From the IMG/VR virus record IMGVR_UViG_3300025889_000703, positions 1 to 28,583 of that record: DNA of 28,583 bases. One strand, written 5' to 3'. Below, in pieces: positions 1 to 5,207 of this stretch; positions within the stretch are counted from its first letter, which is position 1; every line of letters starts with the position of its first letter. A model generated the notes under the pieces. That model did not search any database. It saw only the letters and a list, made by a program, of their open reading frames with translations, and was not told where the DNA came from. The position numbers were made by a program, and so were the translations under genes. Origin of the DNA: a virus.

Positions 1-477
1 GATTTTTTCACGTTCAATAATCGGTCCGGCCATTTCCCAACGAGTAGACCACCCGTGGTTTCCCCAGTTATTTTTATCTCCCCACACGGCCCAGTCGAGA
101 CCCTCAGCCTTCGTGACGGCCCAATCCAAAGCGTCCCCATCTAAGTTGTTAATGAATACCTCAACGGTGGCAACCTGTACATCAGCAAGGGTTATCCACG
201 CGGACGTTTCCGTGTAAGGCCTACCCTTTTCGTCATCAACAATTGGGTAAGCCACCACTGTAAAAGTGCCTTCTTCGTAATCGCAATCAATGCTCACGTC
301 CCAAGCGTTTGTATAAAACTCTTTTCCTACTAATTCGGGAACGTCGATTTCACAGCCAATCCATTCACCATACCCATCGGCATAATCATCAGGAATAAGG
401 CTATAGTCCATTTGGGCAAGCTTTTCCCGAAGAGCCCTTTCCACCAAACCCGTGTCCCACTCAAAAAATGCGCTCAT
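1..477 (-). CDS. NinX-like (DUF2591) protein with extra N-terminal domain, partial
   Basis: The frame is open for 159 codons and runs off the left edge, so the C-terminus is missing. Residues about 109-159 resemble DUF2591, the NinX family of lambdoid phages: a segment LDGDALDWAVTKAEG is followed by a Trp/Asn-rich stretch and STRWEMAGPIIEREKI. The role of NinX is not known. The first ~105 residues (acidic, beta-rich, starting MSAFFEWDTG) are not part of that family as I know it, so this looks like a fusion. The ATG follows AGAAAGGG and lies four bases after the stop of the upstream 73-aa gene, so the two are probably co-translated. The NinX assignment is by motif recall; function is unknown. 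Confidence 0.75.
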   Translation of the reverse strand, partial: MSAFFEWDTGLVERALREKLAQMDYSLIPDDYADGYGEWIGCEIDVPELVGKEFYTNAWDVSIDCDYEEGTFTVVAYPIVDDEKGRPYTETSAWITLADVQVATVEVFINNLDGDALDWAVTKAEGLDWAVWGDKNNWGNHGWSTRWEMAGPIIEREKI

Positions 478-480
478 GAT

Positions 481-702
481 TTAACCCTTTCTAGGTCCGT
501 AGGACCGCTCTTCGTCACTTACAACAAGGTCGTCAACTTCTTCCTCTACTCCAAGGTCTTCCTGTATCCACGCCATAGCGGTGCATATGTCGGACCAAAT
601 TTCGTCATATTGCGAATCACCTTCCGGAATGAGATCTGCACGGTAGGCTTCCAATGCGTCCCATAGGGTCTCAAGGTGGGCTTTCGAATCATGTCGGTTC
701 AT
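481..702 (-). CDS. Small acidic phage protein, unknown function
   Basis: A 73-aa, strongly acidic protein beginning MNRHDSKAHLETLWDALEA. It has a helix-rich middle with LIPEGDSQYDEIWSDICTAM and an acidic tail ending in SYGPRKG. It resembles small proteins often found in phage early or packaging regions, but I know no function for them. The ATG is preceded by TTTAGAAAGGA, a very good ribosome binding site, and this is the first gene after the inverted repeat at 739-759. No membrane segment, signal peptide or metal-binding motif is visible. Confidence 0.75.
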   Translation of the reverse strand: MNRHDSKAHLETLWDALEAYRADLIPEGDSQYDEIWSDICTAMAWIQEDLGVEEEVDDLVVSDEERSYGPRKG

Positions 703-774
703 TTTGTGTTCCTTTCTAAAGTATTTAACGGGTACAACAGTTCGTATGATACACGAACTATTTCAAAAGTTCCG
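703..774 (-). promoter_or_regulatory. Intergenic control region with inverted repeat 739-759
   Basis: This 72-nt gap upstream of the 73-aa gene holds a 7-bp inverted repeat, AGTTCGT (739-745) and ACGAACT (753-759), with a 7-nt centre that itself contains GTATGATAC. On the minus strand TATCAT inside the centre matches five of six bases of a sigma70 -10 box, but I cannot find a convincing -35 box. Closer to the gene, the minus strand reads TACCCGTTAAATACT, a block also seen in slightly different form ahead of the gene at 10448. A repressor operator overlapping a promoter is a reasonable guess; a short RNA hairpin is the alternative. Confidence 0.4.
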
Positions 775-984
775 CTACCCTCGCAAAAACAGACCCGAAA
801 CCCACAGCCACAGACCTGACTTCATCATTTCCTTCGTTGATTCCACCTTGCTCGACAAGGCCAAGCTGTCCAACTCCGCTTGGTCAACTTCCCTCGTTAA
901 GGGAAATTCATCACAAAACAGGCAATTATCCGTGTCATCAAACGGTGCGCGGTAGCCACATTTCCCACAATGGCGCCAAATCAA
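775..984 (-). CDS. Small zinc-ribbon protein
   Basis: A 69-aa protein if it starts at the TTG at 984, which lies five bases after AAAGGGG; the longer frame to 1011 also begins with TTG but has no ribosome binding site. Two CxxC knuckles, C6-x2-C9 and C21-x2-C24, form a probable zinc ribbon at the N-terminus. The rest is helical and polar with a Trp/Leu-rich end (LWLWVSGLFLRG). Such mini zinc ribbons in phages may bind nucleic acid or a host protein; the partner here is unknown. It sits between the VRR-NUC nuclease gene and the 73-aa gene. Confidence 0.7.
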   Translation of the reverse strand: MIWRHCGKCGYRAPFDDTDNCLFCDEFPLTREVDQAELDSLALSSKVESTKEMMKSGLWLWVSGLFLRG

Positions 985-1026
985 ATTAACCCCTTTCTTT
1001 CGTATGTCCAAAACGGCATCTTACCA

Positions 1027-1452
1027 TTACTTCAAAAGTTCCAACCGAAGCATATGCCACTGCATCTGAGCAAGGTTACAGGCCCACACGGGCTCCACGT
1101 CAACACCCACCAGGACTAAATCCCCCGCTTGCTCCCCACGGTACAACCGCAACTCAGCCGTCTTACTCGAAGTCGTTCCCGGTGGGTGATACTGCACCAA
1201 AACAAAGGTCGGAACCCTTAGGTCGGCATGTTTCAAGTGAAAAGCCACTTGATGAGGACTCAAGGCTACCTTACGGCCACGCTTCGTCACTTTTAGCTCT
1301 ACCATGACAAAGCGGGGTTGTTGGGGGCCCAAGGCTATCAAGCAATCAGGAACACCTAAACCCACCCGAGATTCAAGACGGGTGATATGACTATTCGGTA
1401 GGTTTTCCTTCAGTCTCTTGTACAGGGCCGCTTCCGGCTTTATTGTTGACAT
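1027..1452 (-). CDS. VRR-NUC (PD-(D/E)XK) nuclease
   Basis: A 141-aa stand-alone VRR-NUC domain. An N-terminal helix carries PEAALYKRL; the core motif is RVGLGVPDCLI (D36) followed by FVMVELKV, giving E52-x-K54 of the PD-(D/E)XK fold; the following LSPHQVAFH (Q68) is also typical. VRR-NUC proteins of phages act on branched or structured DNA in a Holliday-junction resolvase-like way, which fits a gene beside the small terminase: branches must be removed before packaging. The ATG lies inside the 3' end of the terminase gene (62-nt overlap in another frame) behind AGAGGA. The fold assignment is secure; the exact DNA substrate is inferred. Confidence 0.85.
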   Translation of the reverse strand: MSTIKPEAALYKRLKENLPNSHITRLESRVGLGVPDCLIALGPQQPRFVMVELKVTKRGRKVALSPHQVAFHLKHADLRVPTFVLVQYHPPGTTSSKTAELRLYRGEQAGDLVLVGVDVEPVWACNLAQMQWHMLRLELLK

Positions 1453-2086
1453 CGATGTCCTCTAAGTCGGGGAAGGCTTCCAAAGCTTTACGGGCTTCAA
1501 ACGGTGGGTCCTTCTCAATGGTCACGTCTTTCGCTTCCACGTCCAAAATTGCCTGTGGTGGTGGCCCACCGTACAAGCTCTTGATCTCGTTTAACTTACG
1601 TTCCACTTCTTCCCTGCTCATGGAATCAATCGTGCCGTGCCTGATTTCCTTACGTTCCACGTAAATGGTCCCTAAAGCCTGCCCACGGCGATATTCAGCT
1701 TGCACTGCGGCTCCATATGCACCGGCGGCCAAAGCGGCATCACGGATCGTCTGGAGATCCTTCATGTGCCTTTCATACGTAATGCCATACTTTGCGGCGA
1801 GCTCAGCCCGATATTCTTGGATTGCCGCACATACGTGTGGATTTAAATCAGGGTTTGTAAGCTTCCACGCTACCGTCTTCGCTGACTGTGGGGTATATCC
1901 AGCCCGAAGAGCCGCCTCTTTCATCGTGACGGCCCCGTCCCCACCTACAAGCTCTTGAACGAAGGTCCACTCTTTTTGAGTCAGACGCTTACGTTGCTTT
2001 TTCAGAGGGGCTACCTTCCGATTGGTTCTCTCCTGCATCTTATTAGGCAATACCGGGGGAACGTGCCAAACGTCTTTGTAAGCCAT
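1391..2086 (-). CDS. terS: Terminase small subunit
   Basis: A 231-aa protein that would recognise phage DNA and hand it to the large terminase for packaging. After a basic N-terminus (KKQRKRLTQKEW), residues 36-90 form the helix-turn-helix region typical of small terminases, with MKEAALRAGYTPQSAKTVAW. A long helical segment (about 90-172) that should form the oligomer ring follows, then a Pro-rich acidic tail. I start it at the ATG at 2086, behind GGAGGA; a TTG 24 nt upstream would extend the frame but has no clear binding site. The start shares one base with the stop of the upstream gene (TAATG), so translation is probably coupled. The large subunit is not in the window and is expected to the left. 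Confidence 0.85.
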   Translation of the reverse strand: MAYKDVWHVPPVLPNKMQERTNRKVAPLKKQRKRLTQKEWTFVQELVGGDGAVTMKEAALRAGYTPQSAKTVAWKLTNPDLNPHVCAAIQEYRAELAAKYGITYERHMKDLQTIRDAALAAGAYGAAVQAEYRRGQALGTIYVERKEIRHGTIDSMSREEVERKLNEIKSLYGGPPPQAILDVEAKDVTIEKDPPFEARKALEAFPDLEDIDVNNKAGSGPVQETEGKPTE

Positions 2087-2379
2087 TAAATAGTCCTCCG
2101 ACAAACCCAATAACCAGAATCAATGTCTTGCTTCAGAGAAAAGCGTCTTGTTGGATTCTTTCGGTTAAAGGTCTTCAAAGCGTTCCTAGCGGCGTAAGCG
2201 TGGTCTTTGCCTTCCAACAGGAAAAAGTCCCCGACGATCATTGCTTTAAACGGATAACGAGCCCTTCCGGTCAGCAGGTTGTACCTCGCCACATGCCTCT
2301 TGGGCCGTATAAAGGTGTTTCCAGCAAGGGCTCGGGCCTTGTCTTCTGCTTGTTTTTCAAAGGTTTCGAGGGCACTCAT
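2086..2379 (-). CDS. DUF7303-like small phage protein
   Basis: A 97-aa protein starting MSALETFEKQAEDKARALAG. The C-terminal two thirds (RYPFKAMIVGDFFLLEGKD, then a helix AARNALKTFNRKNPTRR and a final YWVCRRTI) has the layout of a widespread small phage domain: a strand, an Asp-Phe-Phe strand, a helix over the variable part, and a closing W-x-x-R-x-I strand. The function of that family is unknown; a nucleic-acid role is a guess. The ATG stands 13 nt after AAGGGGG, rather far, and an upstream TTG at 2427 is the alternative start. It is the first gene leftward of the repeat-rich region. Confidence 0.7.
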   Translation of the reverse strand: MSALETFEKQAEDKARALAGNTFIRPKRHVARYNLLTGRARYPFKAMIVGDFFLLEGKDHAYAARNALKTFNRKNPTRRFSLKQDIDSGYWVCRRTI

Positions 2380-2449
2380 GAACAGGATATTACCCCCTTC
2401 CAACACCCTGTGCAACAGGGGAGCCAAGGAAACAATACATCAACGACCC

Positions 2450-2700
2450 CTATTAAGGGTGTTTCTCGAATGAAATTTTTTTTTTTCATAAAAATGACCT
2501 GTGCGCGATTTTCGTAAGATTTTGCTCCTATGGGTGTTTTTTACGACACCTCTATACACCTCTATACACCACTCATTTTTCGTGGTGTAACGACTTAAGT
2601 CCTTGATCCGTGGTCCTTTATCCACTCCACTACACTCAAGTGGGTGTTTTTTGTTCAAAAAAAAAATTATTTTTTTTCATTCCAGAAACACCCCTAATAG
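2450..2700. repeat. Pair of outward-facing 26-nt near-identical inverted elements
   Basis: Left copy 2450-2475 and right copy 2675-2700 are reverse complements of each other at 24 of 26 positions. Read outward from the middle, each is an A/T-rich run, then TTTCATTC, one variable base, AGAAACACCC, a pyrimidine, and TAATAG. The left copy therefore points to the terminase block and the right copy to the GNAT/HNH block. This is what divergent promoters or paired regulator sites would look like. No gene lies between the copies, so they are not the ends of a gene-bearing element. Confidence 0.65.
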
Positions 2701-2782
2701 ATGTGTGCACTGTATAGCCCCAAAAAAGTGGTGTACTGTGGTGTATAGTCCCCCCGCCCAACACCCTTCAAACCCCAACCCA

Positions 2783-2811
2783 TTGTATTTATGTAACATT
2801 TTCTGTACTAC
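2783..2811 (+). promoter_or_regulatory. Possible sigma70-type promoter for GNAT and HNH genes
   Basis: TTGTAT at 2783-2788 and TACTAC at 2806-2811 are separated by 17 nt, in the direction of the plus-strand GNAT gene about 90 nt away. Both boxes are weak matches to TTGACA and TATAAT. The right-hand outward element at 2675-2700 is an alternative start point. Confidence 0.3.
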
Positions 2812-2869
2812 ACTTCCCGTTATGGTCCGTTTCCGGTTAGTACACCACTCGTTACACCACACCACTCGT

Positions 2870-2893
2870 TACACCACTCCTCCGAGTGGTGTA
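2870..2893 (+). promoter_or_regulatory. 10-bp hairpin just before the GNAT start
   Basis: TACACCACTC (2870-2879), a four-base loop CTCC and GAGTGGTGTA (2884-2893) form a perfect inverted repeat ending nine bases before the ATG at 2903. It is built from two opposed copies of the local repeat. It could be a dyad operator in DNA or a hairpin in the leader RNA; there is no T-run after it, so it is not a terminator. No clear ribosome binding site lies between hairpin and ATG. Confidence 0.6.
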
Positions 2894-2902
2894 TTGCCCG
2901 TA

Positions 2903-3289
2903 ATGCGTGTATTGCAGCTTGCTTGTCTGCCGCACGACGAGCCAATCTTTCCTGACAACGGTTGGTGGTGGCTGGGGCATTCTCTGGACAACAACCAAGC
3001 GGTGGCCTTTGGCATCCTGGAACCCTCCCAGCAGTGGCTGGACACGGCCTACCTCTCCCGAGCGGGGGTACTACCAGCTTGGCGTGGTCAAGGGCTCCAG
3101 CGCCGTCTTATTGCCCTTCGTGAGCGTCTTGCGCGCCGGCAGGGCTTTGTCTGGATGATTTCTGACACCACGGACAATGTCCCGAGCTCCAACAACCTGA
3201 TTAAAGCCGGCTACAAGCTCATAGAGCCCTCCGCCCCGTGGGCCAATAGTGAGTCACTCTATTGGACTAAAAAGCTCGTGAAGGCCTGA
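2903..3289 (+). CDS. GNAT-family N-acetyltransferase
   Basis: A 128-aa protein that should transfer an acetyl group from acetyl-CoA to an amine. Motif A is clear: strand LSRAGVLPAW followed by R61-GQGLQ66, the acetyl-CoA pyrophosphate loop, and a helix. Motif B follows with SSNNLIKAGYKLIEPS, and the last strand is SLYWTKKL. It is short for a GNAT, close to a minimal domain. I use the ATG at 2903; TTG at 2894 and GTG at 2888 are in frame but inside or touching the hairpin. It lies on the opposite strand from its neighbours and is followed four bases later by the HNH gene. The substrate (a protein, a toxin or a small molecule of the host) cannot be told from sequence. Confidence 0.85.
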   Translation: MRVLQLACLPHDEPIFPDNGWWWLGHSLDNNQAVAFGILEPSQQWLDTAYLSRAGVLPAWRGQGLQRRLIALRERLARRQGFVWMISDTTDNVPSSNNLIKAGYKLIEPSAPWANSESLYWTKKLVKA

Positions 3290-3293
3290 TTAA

Positions 3294-3692
3294 GTGCCCT
3301 ACAAGGACCCTGCCAAGCGCGAGGCCATGGCCAAGGTGTACAAGGCCCGTTGGTATCAAAAGAACAAGCTGGTGACGAAAGAGCGCACGAGGGCCAACAA
3401 ACGCAAGCAAAAGGTGGTCTGGGATGCGTTCAAGGCCTCCCAGGCTTGCAGCCACTGCGGGACGACACACCCCTCGGGTGTAATCATTGATTTTCACCAT
3501 GTGGACCGGACGGACAAGCAGTCTGTCCATTTCTTGATCAAGAACTACCGGTTTGCGGCGGCGATGGAGGAGATTAAAAAGTGCATCCCCTTGTGCTCAA
3601 ACTGCCACCGGATTTTGCACTGGGAGGAACGTGAAACCTATAAGCGCGAAAAAAAGAGAAAAAAGGCACTTAAAGGCGCCAAAAAAGCGTGA
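3294..3692 (+). CDS. HNH endonuclease
   Basis: A 132-aa, very basic protein with a zinc-supported HNH (beta-beta-alpha-metal) core: C52-x2-C55 (CSHC), the catalytic strand IIDFHHVD with H68/H69, then C101-x2-C104-H105 (CSNCHRILH). The N-terminus (KDPAKREAMAKVYKARWYQ) and Lys-rich C-terminus are typical of phage HNH proteins, some of which are free-standing homing endonucleases and some of which take part in packaging. It starts with GTG four bases after the GNAT stop, with GAAGG upstream. The plus-strand pair GNAT-HNH may be a homing cassette or a morphogenesis helper; position near terS allows either. Confidence 0.88.
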   Translation: MPYKDPAKREAMAKVYKARWYQKNKLVTKERTRANKRKQKVVWDAFKASQACSHCGTTHPSGVIIDFHHVDRTDKQSVHFLIKNYRFAAAMEEIKKCIPLCSNCHRILHWEERETYKREKKRKKALKGAKKA

Positions 3693-3703
3693 AAACGCAT
3701 TTT
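3683..3703. terminator. Possible bidirectional terminator between convergent genes
   Basis: Between and into the ends of the HNH gene (stop at 3692) and the leftward 289-aa gene (stop at 3719), GCGT-GAAA-ACGC forms a short stem with a GAAA loop, flanked by an A-run on one side and ATTTT on the other. A second weaker inverted repeat, AGTGC (3704-3708) and GCACT (3723-3727), follows. The position between convergent genes supports a terminator, but the stem is short. Confidence 0.4.
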
Positions 3704-3718
3704 AGTGCGCAAAAACGC

Positions 3719-4588
3719 TTAAGCACTTAGCTTGTAGTCATGAAACACAAAGCCCCGGTCGCCCATTTTGTCCTTGTTGATGACGGTCGAGCGCACGAGC
3801 ACGGATTTCCCTGACTTGAGCCTGCGGAAGTGGGCCCGTCGTTCGTGGGGCTTGGGACTTGCGTGGGTTCCCCCTCTGTGTAATACGAGAGCCGGGGCCG
3901 TGGTCCGTGGTTCGATGACACTGCTCACCCATTCAAACTTCGGGCGGTTGCCACGGGCGATCTTTTGGGCGTTGCGGATGGGGTCGGGGTTGGTGGTGCT
4001 GTAGTAGTGCTGTGTGTCGCTGACGGGGCCGAACATGCCGTAAGTAGCGCAGACCAGGGCGTAGTATGCGGTATTGGAGAAGTGCTCTCCCCAGGATGCG
4101 CTGCCGTCAGGCAGAGGCAGATCCAGTCTTTCGAGCATGTAAGCGGAACCCACGCACGTCTCAGCCTCAAACGTAAACTTCCCATCTTCTTGAAAAGCAA
4201 TGCAGTTCAGGGTGACGATTGGACGGGTTTTAAGGCCCACAGGCTGTTTAAAAAAGGTGTAAAGATTGCAGGTAAGCCGACCACCAATGCGTTGAAACTG
4301 AAAAACTTCGTAACGACTTTCCTCGTGAGGTATTTTTTCATAAACCTCTACCACAAAGAAAAACTTCTCAAAGGGCATTGGGTAATTCTCAGGGGTGAAA
4401 AGGTCCTGGTCCGAGGTCCGATTTGCTTTTTGGATGTCTTCGTACGCGCTTTTGTACATCGCATCTTCATATAAAACACCATAGGCGTCTCGGACGACCT
4501 TGACGATCCACTTGTAGTCAAGAATTTCCGCTTTGTTAGCTAACACTTTTGTTAGGTAAGGGAAGATCTCTGCGACGATCGGGTTCAT
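3719..4588 (-). CDS. Conserved phage protein of unknown function, 289 aa
   Basis: Begins MNPIVAEIFPYLTKVLANK and has a mixed alpha/beta body with several aromatic-rich strands (EKFFFVVEVYEKIP, YEVFQFQRIGG). The last ~45 residues are a conserved block seen in many phage proteins: HERRAHFRRLKSGKSVLV, then a short strand, and a closing GFVFHDYKLSA. That block is basic and could touch nucleic acid, but I know no demonstrated function. The ATG at 4588 follows CAGGAGA; the frame upstream of it belongs to the previous gene. The stop of the 62-aa gene is one base away. Much larger than its neighbours, it is the last gene of the small-gene block. Confidence 0.8.
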   Translation of the reverse strand: MNPIVAEIFPYLTKVLANKAEILDYKWIVKVVRDAYGVLYEDAMYKSAYEDIQKANRTSDQDLFTPENYPMPFEKFFFVVEVYEKIPHEESRYEVFQFQRIGGRLTCNLYTFFKQPVGLKTRPIVTLNCIAFQEDGKFTFEAETCVGSAYMLERLDLPLPDGSASWGEHFSNTAYYALVCATYGMFGPVSDTQHYYSTTNPDPIRNAQKIARGNRPKFEWVSSVIEPRTTAPALVLHRGGTHASPKPHERRAHFRRLKSGKSVLVRSTVINKDKMGDRGFVFHDYKLSA

Positions 4589-4589
4589 T

Positions 4590-4778
4590 TCATTCTCCTG
4601 TATCCAAAAGACGATGCTCGTAGGTCCGTGGTCCATGGCGCGTGGTTTGTAGTATGCCGCCCGAGGTTTTGCTGAGGTAGTTCTTGTGGTCGACGACCCA
4701 GCCGAGGTTGCCGGGGCTAAGTCCCAGACGCTTGAGTGCTCGGCGATGGGCGAGGTAGAGCAGTTGTTGGTTAGTCAT
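4590..4778 (-). CDS. Small basic protein, unknown function
   Basis: A 62-aa protein starting MTNQQLLYLAHRRALKRLG, basic, with a helical N-terminus and no recognisable domain. The ATG follows ATACAGGAGAATGAA, the same start module as the next gene. The segment RHGPRTYEHR is encoded by a copy of the dispersed GGTCCGTGG micro-repeat (4623-4634). The stop is one base before the ATG of the 289-aa gene. Confidence 0.65.
   Translation of the reverse strand: MTNQQLLYLAHRRALKRLGLSPGNLGWVVDHKNYLSKTSGGILQTTRHGPRTYEHRLLDTGE
4623..4634. repeat. Dispersed GGTCCGTGG micro-repeat (representative copy)
   Basis: GGTCCGTGGTCC here is one of about ten related copies: 2605-2616, 3896-3910, 4829-4846, 5137-5156, 5402-5412, 6354-6372, 15921-15932, 19686-19695, 19755-19770 and 27630-27645. 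All but one read as GG(T/C)CCGTGG on the plus strand, several are tandem, and they are enriched at gene ends between 3.9 and 6.4 kb, where they encode HGPR or DHGP in some frames. Confidence 0.6.
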
Positions 4779-4818
4779 TTCATTCTCCTGTATGTAGTGT
4801 TGCGGTTAGTATCTTACA
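4779..4818 (-). promoter_or_regulatory. Short gap with a TAAGATACT block
   Basis: This 40-nt gap before the 62-aa gene contains TAAGATACT (minus strand, 4816-4808), identical to nine bases in the promoter region at 10466-10474 and similar to TTAAATACT near 720-727. No good -35 box is seen, so an internal promoter is only a suggestion. Confidence 0.3.
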
Positions 4819-5022
4819 TCAAACTTTTGTCCGTGGGCCGTGGTCCTTGTCCACCGGAACGCAAATCGACTTATACGCCACGATCTCCTCGGCGGCTTCT
4901 AAGCGCAGCTCGTACTCGGCGTTCATGGTCTCGCAGATCTCCCGTGTAGGGACGGGCTTGGCGAAGACGAAGTCGCATTCACCGCCCACAAGGCAGACAA
5001 AAATGATGGGCAGGTAGATCAC
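4819..5022 (-). CDS. Small protein with hydrophobic N-terminus
   Basis: A 67-aa protein starting MIYLPIIFVCLVGGECDF. The first 13 residues are hydrophobic and could be a signal or short membrane segment, though no charged residue precedes it. Cysteines at 10, 16, 30 and 54 could pair. The rest is helical and acidic (RLEAAEEIVAYKS). It starts with GTG in a GTGA overlap with the upstream stop, behind GGAGAA. The C-terminal DHGPRTKV is encoded by copies of the dispersed repeat. Small secreted-looking phage proteins of this form are common, with no known role. Confidence 0.7.
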   Translation of the reverse strand: MIYLPIIFVCLVGGECDFVFAKPVPTREICETMNAEYELRLEAAEEIVAYKSICVPVDKDHGPRTKV

Positions 5023-5207
5023 TGCACTTCTCCGTAGAACTTTTCGCCTCGTTGAGCGCGCGCGAGCAGGTCCGTGACGCTGGCCATGGGGACAAGGCCC
5101 ACGTCCTCGATCTCTTGGACATTGAACTTGCTATCTGGGTCGTGGACCACGGGGCCGAAGAAGAGGTGGTCGACGTCGTTAATCTTGATCCGCAGGCCCT
5201 GCATCAT
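5019..5207 (-). CDS. Small phage protein, unknown function
   Basis: 62 aa if started at the ATG at 5207 (MMQGLRIKINDVDHLFFG); a TTG at 5261 would add 18 residues and has its own good GGAG site, so the start is uncertain. The protein opens with a beta strand pair and ends with a helix (VTDLLARAQRGEKFYGEVQ). No known domain. It overlaps the NrdR-like gene upstream and ends in a GTGA overlap with the next gene, as is usual in this operon. Confidence 0.6.
   Translation of the reverse strand: MMQGLRIKINDVDHLFFGPVVHDPDSKFNVQEIEDVGLVPMASVTDLLARAQRGEKFYGEVQ

Larger units (their letters stand above)
2565..2893. repeat. Iteron-like cluster of TACACCAC(TC) elements
   Basis: TACACCAC or close variants occur forward near 2565, 2841, 2853, 2859 and 2870, and reversed (GTGGTGTA) near 2583, 2728, 2738 and 2886, about nine in 330 nt. 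Part of the right-hand group is a regular array in which TACACCACTCGT repeats with little spacing. Clustered short repeats of this kind in AT-rich DNA are typical of initiator or repressor binding arrays. They do not match the DnaA box TTATCCACA. No candidate binding protein can be named from sequence alone; the ribbon-helix-helix and winged-helix proteins of this phage are possible. Confidence 0.65.
2380..2902. other. AT-rich non-coding region between divergent gene blocks
   Basis: This is the longest stretch without a convincing gene. It separates leftward packaging genes from the rightward GNAT and HNH genes. It holds A/T homopolymer runs (11 T from 2476, 11 A starting near 2656), a 6-bp hairpin CCCTGT/ACAGGG (2406-2420), four copies of a GGGTGTTT element (2457, 2531, 2642 and reversed near 2687), a direct tandem of ACACCTCTAT near 2549-2568, and many TACACCAC(TC) elements. 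Short open frames cross it on both strands but consist of the repeats and have no start signals. Origin of replication, control region, or both, are the plausible roles. Confidence 0.7.
4585..4793 (-). repeat. 19-bp direct repeat carrying the start signals of two adjacent genes
   Basis: Positions 4585-4603 and 4775-4793 are identical and contain, on the minus strand, ATACAGGAGAATGAAATGA: ribosome binding site, spacer and ATG of the 289-aa and 62-aa genes. Between the SD and the true start both copies also hold an out-of-frame ATG AAA TGA. Confidence 0.85.

Noticed and set aside
2450-2700. Miniature transposon (inverted repeats around 200 nt)
   Set aside because: No target-site duplication could be seen at the outer ends, and the outward elements fit promoters or operators better; still not excluded.
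2541-2893. CRISPR array
   Set aside because: The repeats are about 10 nt, occur in both orientations and have irregular spacing; no cas genes are present.
2603-2902. N-terminal extension of the GNAT frame, and the minus-strand frames 2440-2658 and 2677-2865
   Set aside because: They are made of the local repeats and homopolymer runs, lack start signals, and the GNAT domain is complete from 2903.
3965-4474. 169-aa plus-strand open frame
   Set aside because: It lies antisense to the 289-aa gene, has no ribosome binding site, and its sequence is a shadow of the real gene; the minus frame has a good start and a conserved C-terminal block.
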